Positions 33,590 to 43,341 of a DNA stretch of 64,000 nucleotides are shown here, in pieces. The first letter of the stretch is position 1, and each line of letters opens with the position of its first letter. A model generated the notes under the pieces. The model searched no databases. It saw only the letters and a program-made list of their open reading frames with translations, and had not been told where the DNA came from. The position numbers were made by a program, and so were the translations under genes. Origin of the DNA: Oikopleura dioica (taxonomy: Eukaryota > Chordata > Appendicularia > Copelata > Oikopleuridae); NCBI GenBank assembly GCA_907165135.1, contig OU015569.1, positions 10,230,501 to 10,294,500 on the forward strand, read 5' to 3'.

Positions 33590-36500
33590 CTATTTTCGTT
33601 TGTGAAGGCTCTTCCTTTTCGGGGCCGGGGAATCGGAAGACTTTGGGCTGGAAAGCGCGCGGAATCGCTACAAATCGTAAGAAAATGTTCAGATTTTGGG
33701 TTTTACCTTTTGAGAGACAGCGTAGGGGTCGACATCGTCTCCAGCGCAGTGGATTCGGTTCTCAGTTATTGGTCGAACTGAGAAGTTGTCAATCGGATCC
33801 GAGTCTTCCGGCGGAGGAATGATCCTAAACACTGTTACTGGGTGCATTCAAAAGCTGAATCTTACTCGAGCTTGCCTTCATTGGCCATTTGCAGCATGGC
33901 CGCGAATTTTCGACTTCGTTCCCAGTGCGGAACTCCACGGTAGAGGTCCTTGCAAGTGACGACATCGCTGCTTTCCACTTAAAAATTTTGAAGTGAACGT
34001 AAACTCGTTGAAATATTGACTCACCACAAGAAGTGCTTAGCATTGAGCTAGGGTCGGACCCCTTACTAAGGTTTCCTTAGTTACTAAGGGTAAGGGTTTT
34101 GAAATTGATGAAAATCGAGAAAGGCCTAAGGAAGGACTAAGGGCCTTCCTTACTAAGGCCTTAGTAACCTTAGTAAGGATTTGATTAAGTACGATTTGCA
34201 AAAATGCTCTTATTGACAAAAATAGCGATTATTTATGTCAACGACCCTTTATTTCGAACAATTAGGTATTTTTTTGCTGTCAGTAAGTTGTCAAGAGACA
34301 TTTTTACTAAATTCCTTCACAACTTTTCCTTAATTCCTTTCCTTACTAAGGCTTTTGAAAAGGTTTTTTGACAAAAAGCGTTCTCCAAATGCGTAGGCCG
34401 TCGAAAAAATCCTTTTTAAAATCCTTAGTAAGGAAAGGAATTAAGGAAAAATCGCTAAGGATTGAAGATCCTTACTAAGGATCTCTGAAAACTAAGAAAG
34501 GAACTATGGTAAGGATTTTTTTCCGCAGAAATCCGAAAAAGGGTAAGGAAAAAATCCTTACCTTACTAAGGAAAGGACCCTTAGTAAGCAAAAAATTAAG
34601 GAAGGAAGTCCGACCCTAGGCATTGAGTCCATGTCGGCGATAAGGGTGCGAATGTTGAAGTCGGGCAGTTTCGCTTCTTCCTCTAACTTCGGGGCGATGG
34701 CTCGCTTCCACTGGAGAACATTTGCCTCGATCTCCGTGTCAGGCAGGTGGCCTCTCAAGACTCCGCCTCCTCCAAGGGCCACTTCTTTTAGACGAGTCAT
34801 ATTCAGGTCGCCTTAATTTCACAATTTCAAACTTGCTAACTTTAAAACTGACTAACCAATATAGACATCGCCGTTTGCCGCAGTGGTTTGTAAGTGAGGC
34901 TGCTCCAGCTGAGTCTCATCAGAGTCTCTGTCATCAACTGGCTCTGGAAAGCAAGGCGGTGCTTCTTCAAACTGCTCTGGAGGCTGAATGCCAGTTGATT
35001 CGTGGACGATTTCTTGTGGCGCAAACTGCTCCACTTCGGCTTCGATCTCGGCAACGTCTGTTCCGGCAGCAAAGTTGTTGGTAATCAGCTGCTGCACATG
35101 TTCCGTCGTTCGTCTCTCGTTCTTTGTCTTTCTTCCCTTGGGCAGCGGCTTTATCACGCAGTACTCTCGCATTGTCTTGTTGAACTCTTTCTTCTGCTTG
35201 GCGATTTTGGCGTCGCTTTGCTGTCGAAGAGTTTCAACCTTCTTCGCTTCCAACTTCATTTTCCAGCTGTCGATCACTTTTACGTACTTTTCTGGCTTCA
35301 TCATTGGCCAGTTGAACTCGTACTTTTTCAACGGGCGCTTGTCGATCTGATTGTCGAACTTCCATCGCTCTGTGTTGAAGGAAAGCTTCATCTCTTCATC
35401 GTAGCCGTACATTCTGTGCGAAACCTTCGATCCCATGAATTCGGCGTATCTTTTCGCAAAATCGGGCTTCTCCTCGAACCAATTCCATTTATATTTCCTT
35501 TGATCGTTTGAAAGACGGGCGGTACTTCTCTCTGGAGCAAGAGAAGAATTCAAAGTCGCTTCAGGAGCAATGGTTAAATTTTCAGGGGGTCGGCTTTCGA
35601 CAACCTTCGCCTCCTCTGCCTCTGATCCCTGTTTGCTGACAATTTCTTGCGGCTCAAAATCTCCACCGGCATCGAAATCAGGCTCAAAGTTCTGGAAGCT
35701 TTGTTGATCGAAATTCGCATCTCCATCGTTAGCTCCCTGTCGCTGATCTCTGAGACTCTCGTCCAAGAATGCGTTGTACTCGTGCGCTCCTGGCTCTTGA
35801 TGACGTTCTCCGAATCGCTTTTGCTGATCTCTGCTTTGCGGATAGACGTAGCCATTGTCGGTAAACGGCGCTCGGTAGATCCAGACATCGTTTCGCTGGC
35901 AGATGTAAGCGCCAGTGTCGATGTCGGTTATCTCCTTGCCCCTCGCTGAGCCTACAAGGTCGCCGAAGAAGTGATCGCGCTCAGGGAGGTAGTCCTCTTC
36001 TTTGAGATTGTCCTCGTGATCGAACTCGTCGTCCTTGAGCTAGGTCTAGGATTTGGGGTGACCGTTGGTGATCCAAAATAATTTGCTCAGGATGGATCAC
36101 CAAAAAATGGTGATCGGGTTCTCCGATCACCAGAGCTTGGTGATCGAGGCCAGATGTGAAAATCAGTGCCTGTTATTTCTTCGATCAGCTTAATTGATAG
36201 GCTTATTTTGCCCAATATATAATAATATGACCTTTTGCGTTAAAACTAGCAAATCTGCAAAAATTTTCTGCTAACAATCACCAGCGGATCACCAGGATCG
36301 AGTCTCGATCACCAAGCTCTGGTGATCCGAGAAACCCGATCACCACCTTTTGGTGATTCATCCCGAGCAACTTTTTTCGGATCACCATCGGTCACCCCCA
36401 ATCCTAGACCTAGTCCTTGAGCGTGATTGACTCGTCGTTCTCAAGCAAGTCTTCGCCCATATAATCGTCATCCTCCAAGAACTTTTTGATGAACTCGGAT

Positions 36501-36871
36501 TCCGCGTCTGCCTCGTTGAAGCGCCGCCTTCGCCTTGCCACAGCTTCGCCGCCTGCTCCTTCGTTCTCCTCGCCGTTCTCGGCGCCGCCACTGGCCAAGA
36601 ACTCAACCAAATCCAACGCCTCTTGATGAATTGCGTCGATCTTCAACCCAACTGTGTGCACAGCGCCTAGAATTACTCGATAAGTAACAAATACACAGAT
36701 GCTTGCGATACCTTGAATGACAAGCGCGGCTTCAGTGAAATTAACCTTCGCTTTCTCTTCATAGTCGCGCTTGAAGTCTTCCAGAATCGATCCGATGTCG
36801 ACGTCGAAGCATTGATTTTTCTTAACAGGACGAAAGAAGACCGACCACGATTTCGATGGGTCCGGATTCAT
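33590..36871 (-). CDS. NCAPH2: Condensin II subunit H2, with two inverted-repeat elements in its exons
   Basis: NCAPH2 is the kleisin of condensin II, which compacts mitotic chromosomes. Exon 1 (36871-36712) and exon 2 (from 36666) give DVDIGSILEDFKRDYEEKAK, NFTEAALVIQG and the helix LKIDAIHQEALDLVEFL, the typical H2 N-terminus. A long acidic exon follows, then GDLNMTRLKEV, VLQWKRAIAPKLEEEA and LPDFNIRTLIADMDSM (the C-terminal winged-helix region). The last exons give VTCKDLYRGVPHWERSRKF, MLQMANEGKLE, and a basic tail PAPKRKSLHKRK. Elements at 36040-36413 and 34048-34619 lie inside exons. Removing each with one target duplication gives ESITLKD|DEFDHED and ADMDSM|LSTSCGE in frame. The first would be spliced as GA-AG (36415 to 34 bases into the lower duplication at 36034). 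The rest of the gene is open and conserved, which argues against a dead copy. Confidence 0.88.
34048..34619. mobile_element. Inverted-repeat element, 572 bp, in NCAPH2 exon
   Basis: Ends CTAGGGTCGGAC and its complement GTCCGACCCTAG. Flanks are a perfect 8-bp duplication GCATTGAG (34040-34047 and 34620-34627). The interior consists largely of repeated CCTTAGTAAGG-type palindromic words and would fold into a long hairpin. There is no transposase frame. The 8-bp duplication suggests a hAT-type mobiliser. On the gene strand the element ends TAG and contains a GTAAGG donor-like site about 60 nt inside; joining these would also keep the frame while adding about 20 residues. Confidence 0.88.
36040..36413. 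mobile_element. Inverted-repeat element, 374 bp, in NCAPH2 exon
   Basis: Ends CTAGGTCTAGGATT and the complement AATCCTAGACCTAG. Flanks are a perfect 8-bp duplication TCCTTGAG (36032-36039 and 36414-36421). Internal words GGTGATC/GATCACC are repeated in both orientations. There is no transposase frame. Its ends resemble the 34.0 kb element (CTAGG...CCTAG) but the interior differs. Confidence 0.88.
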
Positions 36872-37474
36872 ATCTAAAATACTCAAGTAAATCGGAGTAG
36901 GGAAATTAGAATGGATTAAATAATTTCTTTTAACAAAAACTAGCAATTATCCATAAGCTTCTCTGTCTTTATGAGTTCTCTGAATATTTTCTGATAATTA
37001 AAAAGCGCGGGAGACGCGGCGCTTTGGCTGTTTGCCAATTCTGAATGAAGAAAACAAGAGATGGATAAAGGGGAAATTTTCGAGCGGGGTACCACCCGGC
37101 CAATCACAGACCCGCGTAGGCGCCTCCCTTGCCTTCCCCATTTGAACTTGAATTGTCACATGAATTAGACATCATGAATCATAAATAATCCTTTGTAATA
37201 AGCATTATATGCCATTGATCAAAGTTTCAATGAAAAATCTTTAAGAATAGAAAAATTTTTTGAACGAATGTTTATTATAAAATCAGATTAGGCGTTGAAC
37301 TTCTTGAAACAGACAATTGGTTTCCAATCTCTCGGAAATAGTACAGTACAGTCAAACAGTAAAGATTACTTACAGCAGCCAATCACACGCTTTCTTGAGT
37401 AAGATTTCGCCGCCCGACAAGGACGGCAGTTGCAGACTTCATTCGAATTTCCTAAAGTAATTAATAAAGGAGAG
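36872..37474. other. Intergenic
   Basis: NCAPH2 upstream region and 3' flank of the POLDIP2-like gene. A Cys-containing frame at 37366-37474 (-) could be an alternative last exon of the POLDIP2-like gene but is not supported further. Confidence 0.45.
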
Positions 37475-38834
37475 TTAGTGCTGCCGACATGCCTGGCTGA
37501 AGTCGCTCCTGCGGTAGGTGACCTTTGCGCTGACAAAAGCGACTTGCGATTGGTGTCGGAGCTTGATCGTTCGCGCGTAGTGAATCGAGTCCACTCCCTG
37601 TTCATGCGGCTCCGCTCGATATCTTATCGTATTTTCACTTTCTTCAATTACAGTCAGCTCGATGAGCGCCCCCTCTATCGTCGAGTCCGTGTCTTCCAAG
37701 TCCACTAAAGAGGAAGATAGGAAGCAGAGATTTGAAGAACCAACTCAAACCTGTTATAATCCAGTTTGTTGTTCCGGTCGGGTTTTTCTTGAGACACATC
37801 GCCGTCAGAGTCACTTTCGCCGAGATATTCAAAGCGGGCAGTTCTGCAGTGTTGGTGATGACACGAACGTTTTCGTTGAGAGCGTGTTCGATCATGTCTA
37901 TTCCACCGGTGGAGCCGAGAACCACCTGAGCAGATTCGTTCTTCTGAACTGAAATCATTTCAGTAAGTCAGCAGTGGAAAACAACCGCTTACTCATGCTC
38001 AATCCAGCGTCTACATTGTACGTGTTGAAGAAGTTTTCTAGCGACGAGTTGGAAATGGTCTTTGGCGGGCGGCGGTAAGGGACGATGTCTTCGCTCTCGA
38101 CGAGATCGAAGCAGCTGATGCCACCGGAGAGATGTTTGTGCTGAAGTACCGACTAAATATGAGAGCGTTGCTTTCAGTGCTATTCTAGGAATCACCGCGC
38201 TAGAATCACCGCCACTTTAGAAGTCACTCTTGATTTATTTGAAAAAAATATTAATACAGAGGATGAGCATCAAGTAAGTCAGTAGATGGCACCAAATGCG
38301 AAATCACTGCACCTGGTGGCTTACCGATGCTGGCTCTAGGTTTCCATTATTGAATACCTTCAGATTTGCCAGAGCGAGAGAGGGATACTTGCCCGTGGCG
38401 TCGAGCTCATCGACTAGCACGAGATTCACGTGACAGTTCTTCGTTACGTCAGGAAGCTTATCCTTACTCTTGTGCCTTGTCTTGGGATTTGCTAAGTCGA
38501 TCGTTTTCCAAAAGTCAAGGTTCAACAATTTATGCTTATAGAACGAGATTTGAGAAGTGACTTTGTGTGAACCTTGACAGAAAGGCTCTAGCTCGAATCC
38601 ATTCCTCTCGGCGGGCATACTTTTGAGAACGACGCCTCTGTAGCCCCACTTGCGGTGGATAAAGTGCTGTCCGGGCGTGTGTCTGGCTGCTGGGCCCCCA
38701 GCCGCTCCCAAACGTTCAAACTGTACCAGTGCATCTAAGAGTGAGCGAAAACTTCAAAAATTATCTCTTGGTGAAAACTTACTTGACGAGTGGGCCGCTG
38801 CTCTCTGAGTCCCCCTGATGAACGAATTGTTCAT
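37475..38834 (-). CDS. POLDIP2-like protein
   Basis: POLDIP2 is a mitochondrial/nuclear adaptor that binds DNA polymerase delta and PrimPol. Exon 1 (from ATG 38834) gives MNNSFIRGTQRAAAHSS, compatible with a mitochondrial presequence. Exon 2 (about 38740-38335) has GQHFIHRKWGYRGVVL, matching the YccV-like domain start of POLDIP2, then LVLVDELDATGKYPSL. The next exon has GISCFDLVESEDIVPY and NSSLENFFNTYN, matching the conserved DYVSHEDILPY region. The last exons have ENVRVITNTAELPALNI and WIITVDLEDTDSTIEG, in the position of the ApaG/DUF525 fold (ENIRVTV). The C-terminus after that is weakly conserved, and the stop at 37475-37477 may not be the real end. Confidence 0.7.
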
Positions 38835-39326
38835 CTGAGTATGAAAAGAAGATGGTGCTGTAAATACAAGCCGTAGCAGTAATTTAGTCTACTCAGGGAA
38901 TTCTTCTAAGTCGAAAGTACACTTCCTAGTTACAACTAACGCTGTAATGGCGATTATCAAGTGTAAGTGTTGAGGTCACGGACTGAAAGAGTCTAAAGGT
39001 TCGCAAACTATATCTCTCGACTTGAAGCAACTCAGTCCTTGCTCGAAAAATATTAAAACAGGCAATTCAGGGCAGCGCGAGGGTCCGGGGCGAACGATGA
39101 GAAGCAGACTCGATTCAGAGCGCACCGAACTCGGATCATCCATTGGTTGGCATGGGGCCAACTCTGATACTGAATGCGCGCCAACAAGCGCACTTCTGAA
39201 TCTGCCTACACTAGAACACCTTGCGCAAGTATTGCGAAATTCGTAACCTGCTTTGGAGAAATTTAGAATTACAAAATCGCCTTCAAGAAACAGATAATCA
39301 AAATCTTTTATTTATAAATCGTAACT
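38835..39326. other. Intergenic
   Basis: Short open frames at 38976-39246 have no family resemblance. No gene supported. Confidence 0.5.
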
Positions 39327-41865
39327 TTATTTATTGTCATCCAACGAGACCAGCTCATTATTTGATAAAGGACGAACATGATTAATCTTAGATCGTTGCT
39401 GAACGACGCCATGGAGAGGCGAATTCTGTCGGATTTCTAATTCTTTCGGATGCTCCTTTGTTGGATTTTTGAATTTTGACTTGACAGCTTTCTCCTTGAT
39501 TTTTAGACAGGGCTGCAGTTTGAAAGTCAGACATCGAAAGATATTTACTCTGAATAAGATTTTATAACTTACAGTTTTGGTTGAATACCTTGTTTCGACG
39601 GATAGCAGTTTTTCTTTGATACTTGTTTGGGTGAAACAGTGAAATATCGCGAGAAAGAGCCCCTGAAAAGCGTTTGTAAAGGCGAACAAGTACTGAAAGA
39701 CGAAGGGCTGAAAATGCCAAAATGACAAGAGTCCAAAGAGCCAACTTGATCCCGTGACAGGATACAAGAACAAAACACTCCGGAGCATTAAAAATATCTT
39801 CGACCGCATTCCAAACTCGTCCGACATAATTTTTGCGACAATAAGAACCATAAAAACTAGGTTTGATATTAGAATAATAATTGCCGGAATCGCGAACGCC
39901 CAAATCGAATGATCTTCAGGACTTTATCTGTTAAAAATGAGTAATCTTTGAGAAGTGTACGGTCAGTTTTAACAGTCCTAAGCCAGCAGAGCTCTGGATC
40001 AAGTTCATAACGTTTGACAAACACGCTTGAATTAGCAAGAAGTAGGATTAGTGGTAGTCCCCAGCCGATAAGTGCAAACACACGCATATTTGAAAAGTGA
40101 AAATTTTCGGTCACGCTCGCATAAATGTAGAATGTTCCAACCATCATCCAGCAGATTGAAGTGAGTGAGGCGTAGTAAAGAAGTATCATCTCCAGAACGC
40201 ATGTCCATCGTTTCAACGACGCTTTCTCGAATATTTTACTCGCTCTACTGATCAGTTTTGTGACCTACCTCGAGTAAAAGAAATATGAAACAATTCAGGA
40301 ACATAGAAATTGCCAGTTGTTGATGAATTCTTGTCTGAAGATCTAAGTGTCCTAAAAGGCGGTAGACCAGCAACAGAGCCAGAAGACTGAAAATTGACAG
40401 ATAAAGTCCTGCTTTAGTAATCGCTGATAACGAGATCTCAACAGGTGGAGGGATATCTGTTTCGCTGAATTATGTTTTTTGATAATTAAAACGCAAGCAA
40501 CAAACCTTATTTGAAATAATATCGCGAATGAAGTCAGATGATTACAGTATGCATTTAGATGAAAGTCTTCAGTAACAAACGTCTCGCATCCATCCTATAA
40601 TAAACTCTCATGGATCAAACAAGATCACTTACTTCCGACCAGGTTCGAGTTCTATTGTCCCAAAATCTAAGTGTCGTCAGATTTCTTTGGTCTTCTTTGT
40701 GATATTCCTCAGGAAGGTGGTATGTAAAAGTTATATTCAACGAATTTTGAGCAACTGTATTCGGGTGGACAGCCACTGATGTTATATTTGTCATGAATTG
40801 AAGGATTGATCCTTTTTCCCTGTACTTTGGATAAAAGATCTTCAAGTCAGAATGCGGGGTAATCGCCACTACCCTCTTATTAGAGTTCTTAAAGCAAAAG
40901 ATCTCGCATCATTTCTATTTTTGTCAAACTCTTCCTCAAAAGAACCGCCACTGGGAGTTGAAACGGACGCGACAAAATTATCACCCGAATTCGCAGCATC
41001 ATTTTCCGATAGAATTTCGATTCTATACATTCTTCTATGTATCCCGACCGTTCCACGAGCAGCAAGTGCAAATGAGATAGAGAAGCTCTCCACATTTTCC
41101 ATGAGATCGACAATGGTCGATGCTGAAGTTAAAAATTAAGATAATGGGGCGTAAATCAAAATTGAAACCTTCAGATTGACGTTTCAAAGTTTTCCATAAA
41201 AGCTCCATCTCGAGGATAAAATCCACCAAATCAAATACGTGATCCCAAACGAATATTGGGAGTCCCGTAATATTTATTTCGCTCAGAACATCCAAGTACG
41301 CCAGAATGGAACAATATGAGCTGACAAATTCAGCACTTGGAATGGAGCGAATCTCCCGCAAGTGATCAATAATAATAGACGGGGTTAATCTTTATCTGCT
41401 CAAAAAATGTGTCTAAAAGACTCTTTAATATGCTCGTTTGAACATTTCCCGGGAGAAATTAGTGCAGCTATCATTTTTGCCAGGTCTACGTCCCTTGAAT
41501 TGAGTTTGCTGTAATGAATCCATTGCGAATCAAGCGACACTCTTCTATGTCTTTCCAGCTCGTCGAAGCGATCTATCTATGGTTGAAAATGCTCTCTTTT
41601 ATACGATACAACCCTGCTTTTCAACCGTAGCATGAGGAAAGATCTTACACACACCGACATCATTTTTCAAGTATGAAAGACTTCTGCATAAATCTCTTCT
41701 GTCACATCGTTCGACGCACTCTCCGAACGTTATTCCTTCCAATAGCTCGTCATAGTGATAAAGCTCTAGGCCGAAAACGTAATTATAGCCAACTAGCTCG
41801 CCATTAATTTCGTCCGGACGGGATTCTATCCCTTCCAAAAGTAGCAAAAATGAAATTAAAAGCAT
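39327..41865 (-). CDS. Adhesion G-protein-coupled receptor with N-terminal PAN/apple-like domain
   Basis: The ATG at 41863-41865 opens a signal peptide (MLLISFLLLLEG). A Cys-rich PAN/apple-like module follows (FGECVERCDRRDLCRSLSYL, GVCKIF). A helical segment (SILAYLDVLSEINITGLP, LVDFILEMELLWKTLKRQ) fits GAIN subdomain A. The GAIN/GPS end reads LRFWDNRTRTWSEV, GCETFVTEDFHLNAYC, NHLTSFAILFQ. The HL|T autoproteolysis motif is intact, but the first GPS cysteine is replaced by Phe. Seven TM helices follow in several exons: DIPPPVEISLSAITKAGLYL, MKRWTCVLEMILLYYASLTS, VFALIGWGLPLILLLANSSV, FLYPVTGSSWLFGLLSF, YLFAFTNAFQGLFLAIFHC. The cytosolic tail is basic and ends NELVSLDDNK. Exon borders in the extracellular part (41400-41600) are not certain. 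Confidence 0.8.
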
Positions 41866-42158
41866 ATTTGATCTCTTTTGTTGTGGCGCAAAGAAGCTGT
41901 TTGGTATAATTGGATCTTCGTATCCGGTTTTGCGAGTACAATGATCTTTAGAATTCGGAATGGGGTTGTCACTGTTTTCAATAACTGAAAATGTGCCTGC
42001 TTCTTCCGATTTTGCTAAGAATGAGACATATTTTACGATTTCAAGCTTGTTTTATTCAAATTTGAAAGAGAATTTAGCAGTTACAGGCCGAAATAGGAGT
42101 CAGATAGAAAAATGAAGGGAAAATATACGAACAAGCAGGGGTGACGCGCAGATGTTGT

Positions 42159-42450
42159 CTAGCGTCGGTTGGTGTTGGCGTAGTGACGTCCGCTGGAGTA
42201 GGAGTCGGTGTTGGAGTTGTAGTGCCAGGCTAGAAGTCTTTTAAAGCTGAGAATTTATTCACTTTACTTACTTCGATTATCCGAGACGTAGTGCTCATGG
42301 TTGCCTTCATTGGCGTAGTGGCTTCCTTAAAGAAATTTAAAGACTACATCGAATATTGTTCTTACCGTTGCTGTTGTTGTAGTAGTAGCCTCGGTCAGTG
42401 ACCGTGTACTGGTTGCCCTGGGAGTTGGTTCCTCGGTATTCGTTTGGCAT
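42159..42450 (-). CDS. Small Tyr/Asn/Gly/Ser-rich protein
   Basis: Three exons with short GT-AG introns give about 66 residues: MPNEYRGTNSQGNQYTVTDR, GYYYNNSNG, SHYANEGNHEHYVSDNRS, WHYNSNTDSYSSGRHYANTN. The pattern of a T-x-S-x-G-x-x-Y-T start followed by Y/N/S/G-rich repeats recalls short uncharacterised proteins found in many eukaryotes; the function is unknown. A TATA box lies 120 bp upstream. It is downstream of, and on the same strand as, the element-bearing gene at 42630-43086. Confidence 0.6.
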
Positions 42451-42569
42451 TGTCTTGAGTAGCTCGGGTAGATCGAAACCTGAATCCTATTTAGCAAAAA
42501 AAACGGGGTAATCTGGCGAAACCTTTTGCTGTTGGCTCTAAGAGTGAGCAAAAACAGCCAATGCCTGGG

Positions 42570-42577
42570 TTTATATA
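42570..42577 (-). promoter_or_regulatory. TATA box of the 42.2 kb gene
   Basis: TATATAAA on the minus strand, within CGTATATAAACCC, about 120 bp upstream of the ATG at 42450. Confidence 0.55.
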
Positions 42578-42629
42578 CGAAAAAGGGAAAGCTCAAAAGG
42601 GAAAATTCCCCTTTTTTCGACCAATCACG

Positions 42630-43086
42630 TTACGTGCTGCGAAACAGCTCCCCCTTTCGATACCAGTCGTTATCGAAGTTCAAATCATCCCAGCCTTGAT
42701 CTGTCGGACCGACGTCGGCAAATCTTCGTTTGAGATTCTGCGCATTGCGATAAGGGTTGATATGGGTGGCGGGCGGCTTCGTTCGCAAAGGCCATTTTGC
42801 GAACGGCGTTCGCAAATTACGAACGGCGTTCGCAAAATCGAAAAATTTTTGGCCGAAAATCGTTCACAACTTTTTTCAAAATGTGTCCCAGCGGTAGAAA
42901 AAGACTGCTCCTGCCAAGCCAATGAGTTCTCTCCAAGAAAATGCGCGAAGCGCACACTTACGGCAAGATTTTTTTTCGTTGCGAACGGCGTTCGCAAGAT
43001 TACGAACGGCGTTCGCAAATTGCGAACGAAGCCGCCCTACACCCGTTGATATCGACGGGAGGAATGGCTTTGAGACGAGCTCTCAT
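42630..43086 (-). CDS. Small protein of unknown family, interrupted by an inverted-repeat element
   Basis: From ATG 43084-43086 the frame reads MRARLKAIPPVDIN, is broken by the element 42764-43044, and resumes PYRNAQNLKRRFADVGPTDQ, GWDDLNFDNDWYRKGELF to TAA at 42630-42632. With the element and one duplication removed, it is a 55-residue frame. The true 5' end may lie further upstream, because the frame stays open back to a Val-Lys-Leu-Leu stretch before the ATG. I do not recognise the family. The support is the codon continuity across the insertion, and the case is weaker than for NCAPH2. Confidence 0.4.
42764..43044. mobile_element. Inverted-repeat element, 281 bp
   Basis: The left end GGGTGGCGGGCGGCTTCGTT and the complement of the right end (GGGTGTAGGGCGGCTTCGTT) match at 18 of 20 bases. 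Flanks are a perfect 8-bp duplication GTTGATAT (42756-42763 and 43045-43052). CGAACGGCGTTCG palindromes recur four times inside. No transposase frame. Confidence 0.85.
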
Positions 43087-43239
43087 AAGCAGTTTGACTT
43101 CGGAACTATGCTTCGTAATTTGTTATTGTTCTAAGAATTTCTGGAAAAAATCTCTAGATATGTTTTGAAGGGGAGATCTCGGATCCAAGTTGAACCAGTT
43201 CAGAAGGATGCCGAACGCGAAAGGGGTTGAAATTGAGTT

Positions 43240-43247
43240 TTATATAA
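43240..43247 (+). promoter_or_regulatory. TATA box, probably of the K-Cl cotransporter gene
   Basis: TATATAAG at about 43241, roughly 100 bp before the first coding sequence recognised. It predicts a transcription start near 43270. Confidence 0.45.
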
Positions 43248-43341
43248 GGAGTACATTTTCTGAGTCAACTGGTATTTCGTACTGAGACAGGTGTAAATTT
43301 TGATAAACCAATACATTTATCTGATTTTGACCCCGATGTAA

